The translations under genes and the position numbers were made by a program. From the NCBI GenBank assembly GCA_022843385.1, contig JALHNT010000010.1, forward strand, positions 62,001 through 126,000: DNA of 64,000 bases. Reading direction: 5' to 3'. This document shows, piece after piece, positions 24,989-34,489 of the stretch (the first letter of the stretch is position 1; every line of letters starts with the position of its first letter). A model generated the notes under the pieces. That model had not been told where the DNA came from, did no database searches, and saw only the letters and a list, made by a program, of their open reading frames with translations. This DNA comes from Anaerolineae bacterium (GTDB lineage Bacteria; Chloroflexota; Anaerolineae; Aggregatilineales; Phototrophicaceae).

Positions 24989-26166
24989 TTCGGTTTTTGA
25001 CGGCTGGGGAATCACATGGGCCGATGCTGACGGCCATCATCGAAGGGCTGCCAGCGGGTTTGCCTTTGACGGCAGAGGACATCAACGGTGAACTGTTGCG
25101 CCGCCAGCAGGGATACGGCTCTGGCGGGCGTATGAGCATCGAGCGTGACGAGGCACGGATCACATCCGGGATCATGAACGGGGTGACGACGGGCGCGCCG
25201 ATTGCGCTGCTGGTGGAAAACCGCGATTACAAGAACTGGAAAGAAAAAGACATCGCGCCGATGACCACGCCGCGTCCCGGTCACGCTGACCTGACGGGCG
25301 CGATCAAGTATGGCTATCGCGACTTGCGGGTGGCGCTGGAACGGGCCAGCGCCCGCGAGACGACGATGCGCGTGGCTGTCGGTGCGATCTGTCGTAAGCT
25401 GCTGGCACAGTTTGGCATTCAGGTGGCCGGCTATGTGGTGCAGGTGGGCGACGTGAAGGCCGCGCTCGATCCGGCCATGCCCTATGAAGAGCGCTTCCGT
25501 GTGGCAGAAGCCAATGATGTGCGCTGCCCAGCCCTGGAAATGGTCGAGACGATGCACGAGGCGATCCGCCAGGTGAAGATTGACAAGGATACGCTCGGTG
25601 GCGTGTTTGAGGTGGTGGCGCTCCATGTGCCGCCGGGACTGGGTTCTCATGTTCATTGGGATCGACGGCTGGACGCCCGGATTGTCGCGGCGATGGTCAG
25701 CATCCATGCCATGAAAGGCGCGGAGATCGGGCCGGCGTTTGAGAATGCGGGCAAGCGCGGGACGCAGGTGCATGACGAGATCGTCTTGAGCGGGCAGAAT
25801 GGTGATTTGGGGCGACGCACCAATCGGGCGGGTGGCACCGAGGGCGGCATCTCTACCGGCGAACCGATTGTGGCGCGGGTGGCGATGAAACCGATTGCGA
25901 CGATTTTGCAGGCGATGGGGTCGATCAATCTGGCGACAGGTGAACCTGACGTGACGACCTATGAACGCAGCGATTTTTGCGCCCTGCCGCGCGCCGTGCC
26001 GATTGGCGAGGCGATGATGGCACTGGTGATCGCCGACGCGCTGCTGGAGAAGCTGGGGGGTGACAGCCTTGACGAGATGCGCCCGCGCTTCGAATCGCTG
26101 CGGCGCAACCGCCTGGAAGATTTACCGATGGATAATGTGGAGTGGCGCTTTGGCTATGGATCCTGA
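24985..26166 (+). CDS. aroC: Chorismate synthase
   Basis: 393 residues. Reduced-FMN-dependent elimination of phosphate from EPSP to give chorismate. Signatures: MIRFLTAGESHGPMLTAIIE, RRQQGYGSGGRMSIERD, RPGHADLTGAIKYGYRDLR and GGTEGGISTGEPIVARVAMK. The last product of the shikimate pathway, it feeds both TrpE and AroH. The 3' end overlaps aroK by 11 bases. Confidence 0.97.
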   Translation: MIRFLTAGESHGPMLTAIIEGLPAGLPLTAEDINGELLRRQQGYGSGGRMSIERDEARITSGIMNGVTTGAPIALLVENRDYKNWKEKDIAPMTTPRPGHADLTGAIKYGYRDLRVALERASARETTMRVAVGAICRKLLAQFGIQVAGYVVQVGDVKAALDPAMPYEERFRVAEANDVRCPALEMVETMHEAIRQVKIDKDTLGGVFEVVALHVPPGLGSHVHWDRRLDARIVAAMVSIHAMKGAEIGPAFENAGKRGTQVHDEIVLSGQNGDLGRRTNRAGGTEGGISTGEPIVARVAMKPIATILQAMGSINLATGEPDVTTYERSDFCALPRAVPIGEAMMALVIADALLEKLGGDSLDEMRPRFESLRRNRLEDLPMDNVEWRFGYGS

Positions 26167-26665
26167 TCGCAACATTGTGCTGACCGGCTTCATGGGGACG
26201 GGGAAATCGACGGTTGGACGGCTGGTGGCGGAACGGCTCGGTCGTCCCTTCATGGATACCGATGAAGAGATTGTGCGCCGCACCGGGATGCAAATTCAGG
26301 AGATTTTTCAGCAGCAGGGCGAACAAAACTTTCGTCATATCGAACGACGCCTGTGCCGTTTCATCGCGGCCCAGCGTGGGTATGTCGTTTCGACTGGCGG
26401 CGGTATGTTGATTGACGAGAGCAACCGCGAGGTGATGCTCAATTCCAGCCTGGTCATCTGCCTCAATGCTGCTGATGACGAGATCATGACACGGGTGAAG
26501 GCCGATAAGACCGAGCGTCCGCTGCTGAAAGGTGACTGGCGCGCCTTGCTGGAAAAGCGACGACCGATTTACAGCACGATTCCCTGCCAGATTGATACCA
26601 GTGGCAAGACGCCCGAACAGGTGGCGGATGAGGTAATTGGCTTATGGGAGACCGTATCGGTGTAA
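26156..26665 (+). CDS. aroK: Shikimate kinase
   Basis: 169 residues. ATP-dependent phosphorylation of shikimate. P-loop GFMGTGKSTVGRLVAERL, shikimate-binding FMDTDEEIV, FRHIERRLCRF and VVSTGGGM are all present. ATG 26156 is chosen because the P-loop follows ten residues later as in the family; longer in-frame extension into aroC is not conserved. Confidence 0.95.
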   Translation: MDPDRNIVLTGFMGTGKSTVGRLVAERLGRPFMDTDEEIVRRTGMQIQEIFQQQGEQNFRHIERRLCRFIAAQRGYVVSTGGGMLIDESNREVMLNSSLVICLNAADDEIMTRVKADKTERPLLKGDWRALLEKRRPIYSTIPCQIDTSGKTPEQVADEVIGLWETVSV

Positions 26666-27693
26666 CTGCGCCAGGGGGCGACTACACGATTTATATTGAG
26701 GCCGGGTTGCTGGATCAGGTGGATACCTGGATGCCATCCGGCAAAGCCGTGATCGTCACTAACCCGGCGCTGGCTGATCTGTATGGTCACGCGCTGGCGG
26801 CGCGGATGGCTTCAGCGACGGTCGTCACGATACCGGATGGCGAAGCACACAAAACGCTGGCGACGGTGGCGCAGTTGTATGCTGACTTCGTGACCGCCGG
26901 TTTGGATCGGCAGGGGACGGTGATCGCGCTGGGCGGCGGTGTGGTAGGCGATGCGGTGGGGTTCGCTGCCGCGACTTATTTGCGCGGGGTGCGTTTCATC
27001 CAGATTCCGACCAGCCTGCTGGCGATGGTCGACTCGAGCGTGGGCGGCAAGGTGGGCGTTGATCTGCCACAGGGGAAAAATCTGGTGGGGGCGTTCAAGC
27101 AGCCAGCGGTTGTGGTGATTGACCCGGCGGTGCTGCAAACCCTGCCGGGACGCGAGTGGCGCTGTGGCATGGCGGAAATCATCAAGCATGGCCTGTTGGC
27201 TGATGAAGGGCTGCTCGACCCGGCATTATGGCAACCAGAACGGGCTGCCGAATTGGTGCGCCGGGCGGTGCAGGTGAAGGTGGATGTGGTGCAGCAGGAT
27301 CCATATGAGAACGGGATTCGGGCGCACCTCAACCTGGGGCATACCTTCGCCCATGCCATCGAGCAGGTGTCTCACTATGCCTGGCTGCATGGTGAGGCGG
27401 TGGGGGTGGGGCTGATCGCGGCGGCGCGGCTGTCGCATCGGCTGGGGCTGTGTTCTGCGGCGCTGATCGATGAGGTCGAGCGTACCGTTGAGATGATTGG
27501 CCTGCCGACGCACATCGGCACTTTGGAACCAGCGGCGCTGTATGCGGCAATGGGAACGGACAAGAAGAAGCTGTCGGGCAAGCTGCGCTTCATCCTGTTG
27601 AAGGGGATGTGCCAGCCAGTCATTGTGAGCGATGTGCCAGCCGAGACCGTGTTGGATGTGCTGGCGAGTCTGCGCCAGCCGCAGAAGGTATAG
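26644..27693 (+). CDS. aroB: 3-dehydroquinate synthase
   Basis: 349 residues. NAD-dependent conversion of DAHP to dehydroquinate. Motifs: IPDGEAHKTLATV, ALGGGVVGDAVGFAAATYLR, IPTSLLAMVDSSVGGKVGVD, GMAEIIKHG and the metal-binding HTFAHAIEQ with HGEAVGVGL. It overlaps aroK by 22 bases. Confidence 0.96.
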   Translation: MGDRIGVTAPGGDYTIYIEAGLLDQVDTWMPSGKAVIVTNPALADLYGHALAARMASATVVTIPDGEAHKTLATVAQLYADFVTAGLDRQGTVIALGGGVVGDAVGFAAATYLRGVRFIQIPTSLLAMVDSSVGGKVGVDLPQGKNLVGAFKQPAVVVIDPAVLQTLPGREWRCGMAEIIKHGLLADEGLLDPALWQPERAAELVRRAVQVKVDVVQQDPYENGIRAHLNLGHTFAHAIEQVSHYAWLHGEAVGVGLIAAARLSHRLGLCSAALIDEVERTVEMIGLPTHIGTLEPAALYAAMGTDKKKLSGKLRFILLKGMCQPVIVSDVPAETVLDVLASLRQPQKV

Positions 27694-27697
27694 CCGC

Positions 27698-28168
27698 ATG
27701 TTCATCATCATGGGGACACGGCAGCGCGTTCGGATCATCGGTAATGGTCAATTCCAGTGTCCGGGCTGTCAGGCGGAACGTGCCTATGCGCGTAAAGAAG
27801 CGCGGCCGTATTTCACCCTCTACTTTGTGCCGCTGTTTCCGGTGGGCAAGCCGGTGGAATACATCGAGTGCCTGACGTGCGGGCGTACCTTTGAGCTGGA
27901 CGTGCTGGATGAGAAGCGCAAAAAGGTCAAGCGGACGCTGGCCGAACGCATCAATGCCATCGGCGATGATCTGCGGGACGGGATGCCGGTGGAATATCTG
28001 GTGCGCGATCTGACGATGGACGGGATTGAGCGGTCTGTCGCACAGCAAATGGTGACTTCAGCGATTGGCGAAACCCGGCGCCGGTGTGCGTCCTGCAATC
28101 TGACGTATGCCGCCGCAGTTGAGACATGCAGTGAGTGTGAGCAGCCATTGAGCGAGGTGATGCCATGA
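27698..28168 (+). CDS. Zinc-ribbon protein
   Basis: 156 residues. The N-terminal part carries CPGC and CLTC spaced around a hydrophobic stretch ([16 protein letters not shown]), the layout of the zinc-ribbon_15-type family. A charged helical middle follows, then a second ribbon with CASC and CSEC at the C-terminus. Probably a small zinc-binding, possibly membrane-associated protein of unknown role. ATG 27698 is chosen five bases after the aroB stop. It is the second Cys-rich protein in this operon and overlaps aroQ by four bases. Confidence 0.78.
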   Translation: MFIIMGTRQRVRIIGNGQFQCPGCQAERAYARKEARPYFTLYFVPLFPVGKPVEYIECLTCGRTFELDVLDEKRKKVKRTLAERINAIGDDLRDGMPVEYLVRDLTMDGIERSVAQQMVTSAIGETRRRCASCNLTYAAAVETCSECEQPLSEVMP

Positions 28169-28614
28169 CCAAACAGATCTTGCTTCTGCACGGCCCCAAC
28201 CTGAACCTGCTGGGAACCCGGCAACCAGCGGTGTATGGCACAGTAACGATGGAGATGATTAACGAACGGGCGGCGGCTCATGCCAGGAAGCGGGGTGTTG
28301 AACTACGCGCCGAGCAATCCAATCATGAGGGTGATCTGATCGATGTGCTGCACATCGCCCGCAACTGGGCTGATGGTGTGGTCTTCAATGCTGGCGCTTA
28401 TACCCATACCTCGATTGCGCTGCGCGATGCGATCAGTTCTATCGACGTTCCGGTGGTCGAAGTGCATCTTTCGAATATTCATGCCCGCGAAGAGTTCCGG
28501 CATCGCTCGCTGCTGGCTCCGGTCTGCGTGGGGCAAATCAGCGGCTTCGGCTGGCGCAGCTACCTGTTGGGCATCGATGCGCTGCTGGGGCATCTGGGAT
28601 TGCTGCACGATTAG
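28165..28614 (+). CDS. aroQ: 3-dehydroquinate dehydratase, type II
   Basis: 149 residues, the dodecameric type II enzyme. Active-site segments: [20 protein letters not shown] (catalytic Tyr loop), [26 protein letters not shown] and [15 protein letters not shown]. Last gene of the aromatic operon, completing all seven shikimate steps. A glutamine synthetase gene follows after 120 bases with its own possible -10 box. Confidence 0.96.
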   Translation: MTKQILLLHGPNLNLLGTRQPAVYGTVTMEMINERAAAHARKRGVELRAEQSNHEGDLIDVLHIARNWADGVVFNAGAYTHTSIALRDAISSIDVPVVEVHLSNIHAREEFRHRSLLAPVCVGQISGFGWRSYLLGIDALLGHLGLLHD

Positions 28615-28688
28615 TTGGCTGTCCTCACCAATGCAATCCAGGGCAACTTTGGCAAATCCCGATCTAGGTCAGAATGACAAAAGCTCGT

Positions 28689-28694
28689 TATACT
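28689..28694 (+). promoter_or_regulatory. Possible -10 box of the glnA promoter
   Basis: TATACT at 28689-28694 lies 40 bases before the glnA start in the only gap large enough for a promoter. No good -35 element stands 17 bases upstream (AGGTCA at best), so an activator or a weak promoter is possible. Confidence 0.35.
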
Positions 28695-28734
28695 GATTCC
28701 GTGACCGATACTACGGCTGAGTTGAGGACGATCT

Positions 28735-30057
28735 ATGCCTACCAAGAGTGAAATCATGACTGCTGTCTCGGAACAGCAGATTGAATTTGTCGATCTGTGG
28801 TTCACCGACATCACTGGCATGGTGAAGAGTGTGACCGTTCCCAGCTCGGAGGTCGAGTCGGTCATCGATCACGGCACCCACTTCGATGGCTCATCGATTG
28901 AAGGGTTCGCGCGGGTGGCTGAGAGCGATATGATGCTCAAGCCCGATCTGAACACCTTCACTGTCCTGCCCTGGGATGAAACCCATCGCACCGCCCGGCT
29001 GATCTGTAATGTGTACACCCTGCGCGGCGAACCCTTCATCGGCGACCCGCGCAATGTGCTGATTAAGGCCCTGAAGCAGGCCGAGGATATGGGGCTGGCG
29101 TACAAGACTGGCATTGAACTGGAATTCTTCCTCTTCCGCCAGAACGAATTGGATCGCGTACAACCGATTGATCAGGCCAGTTACTTCGACATGTCGATCA
29201 ATCCGTCGAAGCAGGTGGTGCGTGAGATGGTCAGTACGCTACAACAGATGGGCATTCAGGTTGATTCGACCCATCATGAGAACGGCTCCGGCCAGCACGA
29301 AATCGACTTTCAGTACGATCATGCATTGGCAGCGGCGGACAAGGTTTTGACGGCACGGGTGGCGCTGAAGGCCGTAGCCCACCGGCATAACCTGTTATGC
29401 ACCTTCATGCCGCGACCAGATGTGAAGCTGCCCGGTTCTGGGATGCACACGCATCAAAGCGTGCATCGCGTCGTCAGCGATGAGAACGTCTTCAGCCAGT
29501 CGGATGATGAGTACGGTCTGTCACAGACGGCCAAGTATTTCCTGGCCGGTCAGTTGGCTCATGCGCGGGCGATGTGCGCCATCCTCGCGCCGTTGGTGAA
29601 TTCATATAAACGCCTGGGTACCAGTTTTGAAGCGCCGGTGTATGTGACCTGGGCGCACATCAATCGCGGTGCGCTCATCCGCGTACCCCACATCACCGCC
29701 GGAAAGGAAGCCCATACACGGCTGGAATTGCGCTGTCCAGACCCCAGCAGCAATCCGTATCTGGCGAGCGCGGTGACGTTGATGGCGGGGTTGGATGGCA
29801 TTCGGCAGCAGCTTCCACTGCCTGATCCGCTGGAGGAGACGCTGGTGCGGCAGGAACGCAGCCGCCTGCGCCAGCTCGAAATCCTGCCGACATCATTGGG
29901 CGAAGCGCTGGATGTGCTGAGTCAGAGCGATGTGGTGCTTTCGGCGCTGGGGCCGTACATCAGCGATCGCTATCTGGCGGCCAAACGCCAGGAATATGAC
30001 GAGTACAATCATCAGGTGACGCAGTGGGAACTGGAGCGCTACATCAGCCGCTACTGA
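28735..30057 (+). CDS. glnA: Glutamine synthetase, type I
   Basis: 440 residues. ATP-dependent ligation of ammonia to glutamate; glutamine is the amide donor for TrpG. N-terminal beta-grasp with FVDLWFTDITGMVKSV and THFDGSSIEGFA, catalytic domain with GIELEFFLF, GSGQHEIDF and APVYVTWAHINRGALIRVP. The tyrosine adenylylation segment of I-beta enzymes is not seen, and the C-terminus resembles the shorter I-alpha group. It overlaps the convergent aspartate kinase by 14 bases. Confidence 0.95.
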   Translation: MPTKSEIMTAVSEQQIEFVDLWFTDITGMVKSVTVPSSEVESVIDHGTHFDGSSIEGFARVAESDMMLKPDLNTFTVLPWDETHRTARLICNVYTLRGEPFIGDPRNVLIKALKQAEDMGLAYKTGIELEFFLFRQNELDRVQPIDQASYFDMSINPSKQVVREMVSTLQQMGIQVDSTHHENGSGQHEIDFQYDHALAAADKVLTARVALKAVAHRHNLLCTFMPRPDVKLPGSGMHTHQSVHRVVSDENVFSQSDDEYGLSQTAKYFLAGQLAHARAMCAILAPLVNSYKRLGTSFEAPVYVTWAHINRGALIRVPHITAGKEAHTRLELRCPDPSSNPYLASAVTLMAGLDGIRQQLPLPDPLEETLVRQERSRLRQLEILPTSLGEALDVLSQSDVVLSALGPYISDRYLAAKRQEYDEYNHQVTQWELERYISRY

Positions 30058-31438
30058 TGATGTGGCGGTGAATCCGCGCCAGTCCCTCTTCGGCATCGCG
30101 CATTTCGATAACCAGCGACAGACTGCAATTGGATGTGCCGAGCGCCAGCGCCAGCACACGGATGTCACCCAGCATCAGCAATACCTGGGCAGCGGCCTGC
30201 GGCCAGGCTTGCAACTGATTGCTGATGACGGTGATGATGGTGATGGGCTGGATGCGCCAGTTGCTGGGCGTGGCGACCAGATGATCTTCCAGCGCCTGTC
30301 GGGTGGTATGGATAGCATCCGGGCCGGCGCTGGTGGGGATGAGCAGGCAGGTGAAACTGTGGGCGGCAGATTGAGAGGCGATCATCACATCGGCCTGCAT
30401 CTGCCCGGCAGCGTGCAGCGCTTCCCCAATCAGTTGGTTGACCGGTGCCCGCAGCAATCCCTGTTCAGCCGAGATTCCCAGCCCGGAGATGGATGTCACG
30501 GCTTTCAATGTGCGGGCGCGACTGGTTTCTTTCTCGGCGATGAGGGTGCCGATCTGCTGCGGCTTGAACACATTCTTGACGCGCAGCGGGATCTGCTGTT
30601 GGCGCAGCGGGCCGATCATACGAGCATGAAGGACGCGCGCCCCGAAATAAGCCAGTTCTGCTACTTCATCATAGGACAGATCAGCGATGACCCGCGCCCC
30701 TTCAACATCGCGCGGGTCCGCCGTCATGATGCCATCGACATCTGTCCACATCCAGATTTCGGTGGCATTGACGCACACTCCCAGCACGGAGGCGGTGTAA
30801 TCGCTACCACCGCGCCCCAACGTTGTCGGTTCGCCAGCGGCGGTAGCACCGATGAATCCGGTGACCACCGGGATGATGCCGCGTTCAAGCAGGGGCAAAA
30901 GATTCTGGGCGATTTTGGCTCGGGTGAGTGGGATGTTGGGTGTGGCATCCCCATGAACATCATCGGTGACAATGAGGGAGGTGGTATCAATGGCGACGCT
31001 GCGCAGGCCATTCTGACGTAGCAGGGCGGCGATGATGCGTGTCGAGAGTTTTTCGCCGACGCCGATGCTGGCGTCCACAGCGGCACGGGCGGCTTTGCTT
31101 TGCGACATGCTCTGATAGATGTCGAGCATATCGAACAGGAGCCGATCAATATCGGCTTGCAGGGCAGTGCGTTCAGTTGCCCCAAATGGTAGTTCTTCGA
31201 TGAGCGCCAGATGACGGGTGCGGAGGTTGGCGACGATGCGGCGGTAGCCACGCTGATTGCCCAGGTGAGCCAGGTGGGCCGCTTCGATCAGCGCATCTGT
31301 CACGCCTTCGAGGGCAGAGGCGACCAGTACCAGTTGGCTCCAGTTTTCTTTTTCTTGCAGGACAATGCTCAAGACCTGACTGAGGGCGGTGGTGGTCCCT
31401 ACGGAAGATCCGCCGAACTTCATGACCAGCGTGCTCAT
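30044..31438 (-). CDS. lysC: Aspartate kinase
   Basis: 464 residues, monofunctional. It phosphorylates aspartate, the entry to lysine, threonine and methionine. Kinase domain: VMKFGGSSVGTTTA, GRGGSDYTASVLG and WTDVDGIMTADPRDV. The C-terminal about 150 residues hold tandem ACT regions (AVTSISGLGISAEQGLL and ITVISNQLQAW) for amino acid feedback. No homoserine dehydrogenase is fused. The symbol is given by similarity; thrA-like or ask naming is possible. Confidence 0.92.
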   Translation of the reverse strand: MSTLVMKFGGSSVGTTTALSQVLSIVLQEKENWSQLVLVASALEGVTDALIEAAHLAHLGNQRGYRRIVANLRTRHLALIEELPFGATERTALQADIDRLLFDMLDIYQSMSQSKAARAAVDASIGVGEKLSTRIIAALLRQNGLRSVAIDTTSLIVTDDVHGDATPNIPLTRAKIAQNLLPLLERGIIPVVTGFIGATAAGEPTTLGRGGSDYTASVLGVCVNATEIWMWTDVDGIMTADPRDVEGARVIADLSYDEVAELAYFGARVLHARMIGPLRQQQIPLRVKNVFKPQQIGTLIAEKETSRARTLKAVTSISGLGISAEQGLLRAPVNQLIGEALHAAGQMQADVMIASQSAAHSFTCLLIPTSAGPDAIHTTRQALEDHLVATPSNWRIQPITIITVISNQLQAWPQAAAQVLLMLGDIRVLALALGTSNCSLSLVIEMRDAEEGLARIHRHIISSG

Positions 31439-31615
31439 GGGTTTACCTGATGGGTGGTGACCGCCAAACTCGTCGTGTCCATTGGCTGCGTAATCGTTAA
31501 AATGAGTATTACAGAGTATTGCGGCGAGTTGAGACTAGCATTTTAATGGGATATTGTCAACAATTTTGCCATAATAGAGCCTAGAACCCAATAGGCATTA
31601 GAGGTAGATGACTCT

Positions 31616-32554
31616 ATGGTAGACATGATCCACGAACAACAAGGCACGGTTGCTGGCGTTCGTTTTCACCGCGTTGGTAAACTTTATCACTTCGACTACA
31701 GCGCTCACCCCCAGCTTCAGAGTGGCGATTATGTGATTGTGGAAACGGCGCGAGGGCGTCAGATGGGGCAGATCGTCAGCTTTGCGGCGGCAGAGGCTGA
31801 CAATCGGGATTACAAGCCGATCATGCGCCCGGCGTCGCCGCGTGACCTGTCGCTCAAGCAATACTGGGAGATGCAGCAGGATGATGCGCTGGACACCTGT
31901 CGCCAGATTGCGAATCGGCTGGGTCACCTGCGCGACGCCAAATTTGTCGCTGCCCACTACAATTATGATGGGAGCATGTTGACATTCCTGTTCACGGCTG
32001 AAGATAAAGTCAACACCGGACGTTTGGGTTCGGAATTGAGCCACGCCTTCCCGAAAACGCAGGTCGAACTGCGGCAGATTGGCCCGCGCGATGTCGCCAA
32101 GCTGCTGGGTGGTTTTGGCGCGTGTGGCGAAGAACGCTGTTGCAGCACGTTCCTGACTGATTTCAGCCCGATTTCGATTAAGATGGCGAAGATGCAGGGG
32201 ATTTCGCTCAACCCATCGGAGATCACCGGCATGTGCGGGCGACTGCGCTGCTGCCTGGTGTATGAATATGAGCAGTATGTGGAAGCGCGTAAGCAATTGC
32301 CCAAACGCAACAAGCGGGTTGGCACGCCACACGGCGAGGGTAAGGTGCTGGATGTGCATCCCTTGCAGGATGCAGTGACAGTATTGGTAGAAGACACGCG
32401 CTACCTGCTCAAGCGCGAGGAACTGCTGCCGCTGGAAGAACTGGAAGCGTTCCAGAAGAAAGCCAAAGAACCCTGCACCAAACATGGCGATGGCCCCTGC
32501 GAGTGTGGGGCAAAACCGGGCAAATCACAGCAGTCTGAAGCGGACGAAACCTGA
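31616..32554 (+). CDS. ricT: PSP1 domain protein, RicT/YaaT family
   Basis: 312 residues. N-terminal half is the PSP1 region (GDYVIVETARGRQMGQIVSF); the central Cys-rich part FGACGEERCC and MCGRLRCCLVYEYEQY is diagnostic of RicT-type proteins, which in Bacillus form an Fe-S-containing Ric complex affecting RNase Y. The C-terminal tail has another Cys/His-containing stretch (PCTKHGDGPCECGAKPG). ATG 31616 or the ATG nine bases downstream may be used. Divergent from lysC, with about 177 bases between. Confidence 0.9.
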   Translation: MVDMIHEQQGTVAGVRFHRVGKLYHFDYSAHPQLQSGDYVIVETARGRQMGQIVSFAAAEADNRDYKPIMRPASPRDLSLKQYWEMQQDDALDTCRQIANRLGHLRDAKFVAAHYNYDGSMLTFLFTAEDKVNTGRLGSELSHAFPKTQVELRQIGPRDVAKLLGGFGACGEERCCSTFLTDFSPISIKMAKMQGISLNPSEITGMCGRLRCCLVYEYEQYVEARKQLPKRNKRVGTPHGEGKVLDVHPLQDAVTVLVEDTRYLLKREELLPLEELEAFQKKAKEPCTKHGDGPCECGAKPGKSQQSEADET

Positions 32555-32575
32555 TACACCTGCATCGGAGCAATC

Positions 32576-33298
32576 ATGGCGGATACAGTCGAACAAGAAC
32601 CCAGGCGGATCATGGGGGTTTTCGCCCATCCCGATGATCCGGAATTTTTCTGTGGCGGCACTTTTGCCCGATGGGCGGCAGAAGGGGCGCAGATCACATT
32701 TGTGCTGGCGACCAGTGGCGATAAAGGCAGCGGCGATCCGGAGATGACTCATGAGAAGCTGATCGCCATTCGTGAGGTCGAAGAACACAATGCGGCTGCG
32801 GTGTTAGGCGTGAAGGAGGTCATCTTCCTGCGCTACCCGGATGGTGAATTGCAGCCCACGCTGGAACTGCGGCGCGATCTGGTGCGGCTCATTCGGATGA
32901 AGCGCCCGGAAGCGATTGTGACAACAGACCCGACGGTATGGTGGTATGGCACCGCTTCGATCAACCATCCCGATCACCGGGCGATTGGCGCGGCGACATT
33001 GGAGGCGGTGTATCCGACGGCGCGGGATCGGCTGAATTTTATCGAGCTGGAGCGCGATGAAGGTCTGGAGCCGCATAAGGTGCGCCAGGTGTACATTTCA
33101 GGGACTGCCTCACCGACGACGAAAGTCGATGTGACGGACTTTCTGGAAACCAAGATTCGGTCGCTGCATGAGCATAAGAGCCAGATTGCGGATATGGAGG
33201 CGATGGCCGAACGGCAGCGCTCCAACAAAGACCCGGAAGCGCCGGAAGGCGTCACCCGCTATATGGAACAATTTCGCGTGATTACATTTACCCGTTAG
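32576..33298 (+). CDS. PIG-L family deacetylase (LmbE-like)
   Basis: 240 residues. Zinc site AHPDDPEFFCGG at the N-terminus and NHPDHRAIG in the middle mark the PIG-L/LmbE/MshB superfamily, which removes acetyl from N-acetylglucosaminyl compounds. No signal peptide. The exact substrate (bacillithiol/mycothiol precursor or glycolipid) cannot be told. It leads a run of hydrolases. Confidence 0.9.
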   Translation: MADTVEQEPRRIMGVFAHPDDPEFFCGGTFARWAAEGAQITFVLATSGDKGSGDPEMTHEKLIAIREVEEHNAAAVLGVKEVIFLRYPDGELQPTLELRRDLVRLIRMKRPEAIVTTDPTVWWYGTASINHPDHRAIGAATLEAVYPTARDRLNFIELERDEGLEPHKVRQVYISGTASPTTKVDVTDFLETKIRSLHEHKSQIADMEAMAERQRSNKDPEAPEGVTRYMEQFRVITFTR

Positions 33299-33310
33299 AG
33301 GATAAAGACG

Positions 33311-34489
33311 ATGGATTTCTTGCAACAGGCTGAGGCGCTGCGGGACGAATTGATCGCCCGTCGTCGCGATTTCCACCAGCATCCAGAACTGGGATTTGAA
33401 GAAGTGCGAACATCGGGTATTGTGGCACAAGCCCTGAACGACCTGGGGCTGGAAGTTCAGACCGGCATCGGCAAGACCGGCGTGATCGGTATTCTAGAAG
33501 GGTCACATGATGGCCCGACGATTCTCTACCGGGCTGATATGGATGCGCTGCCGATTCATGAGGAGAATACGTTTGAATTCGCCTCAACCGTTCCTGGCAA
33601 GATGCACGCCTGCGGTCATGATGGGCATACAGCGATTGCGTTGAGCGTGGCGAAGATTTTCGCCCAACAGCGCGAACAGATTCACGGACGGATCAAATTT
33701 GTGTTTCAGCCGGCTGAAGAGATCGTCGGCGGCGCGAAGGCGATGGTTGATGATGGCGCGCTGGAGAACCCGCGCCCGGATGTCAGTCTGGGGCTACATC
33801 TGATTAACCAGATTCCGCTGGGGAAGGTGGCGGTAACGGATGGGCCTATCATGGCGGGGGCTTCAACCTTCACTATGACCATCACGGGCAAGGGCGGTCA
33901 CGCCGCGTCGCCGCATCAGGCAGTTGATCCGGTGGTGTGCGCGGCACAGATCATCACCGCGTTGCAGACCATCACCAGTCGTAACATGAACCCGCTGGAC
34001 AGCGCGGTGGTCTCGGTGACGCGGATGCAGGCCGGGACAGCCTATAACATCATTCCGCAGCAGGTGGATTTGTTCGGCACAGTGCGAACCTTCAAGCGCG
34101 AAGTGCGCGACCTGGTGGAACAACGCATGGCGGCCATCGGCAGTGGGATTGGGCAGGCGATGGGCTGCGAGGTGACATTCAATATCGAGCATCATGTCTT
34201 GCCGGTGGTCAACCATCCAGAGGTCAGCGAGCGGGTGCGCGGATCGTTAAGCCGCGTGGTTGATCCATCGCACTTTGAACTGGATAACCGCACGATGGGG
34301 TCGGAGGATGTCGGCTTCTTCATGGATGATGTTCCCGGCACTTATTTCTTCGTCGGTGCCGCTGTCACGAATCAGGATCAGTATTACGGTCATCATCATC
34401 CCCGCTTTGATTTCGACGAGAAGGCGCTGCCCTTGAGCGTGGCGTTGATGTCTGCTGCTATCGCCGATTATGTGCTGCCGGGTGCGTAA
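33311..34489 (+). CDS. M20 family amidohydrolase (hippurate-hydrolase-like), copy 1
   Basis: 392 residues. Begins with LIARRRDFHQHPELGFEE, metal ligands in HACGHDGHTA and FQPAEEIVGGAK, and a dimerisation domain with GKGGHAASPHQAVDPV. This subgroup hydrolyses N-acyl amino acids or hippurate. The stop and the start of the next copy overlap as TAATG, so the two are translated in tandem. Confidence 0.92.
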   Translation: MDFLQQAEALRDELIARRRDFHQHPELGFEEVRTSGIVAQALNDLGLEVQTGIGKTGVIGILEGSHDGPTILYRADMDALPIHEENTFEFASTVPGKMHACGHDGHTAIALSVAKIFAQQREQIHGRIKFVFQPAEEIVGGAKAMVDDGALENPRPDVSLGLHLINQIPLGKVAVTDGPIMAGASTFTMTITGKGGHAASPHQAVDPVVCAAQIITALQTITSRNMNPLDSAVVSVTRMQAGTAYNIIPQQVDLFGTVRTFKREVRDLVEQRMAAIGSGIGQAMGCEVTFNIEHHVLPVVNHPEVSERVRGSLSRVVDPSHFELDNRTMGSEDVGFFMDDVPGTYFFVGAAVTNQDQYYGHHHPRFDFDEKALPLSVALMSAAIADYVLPGA

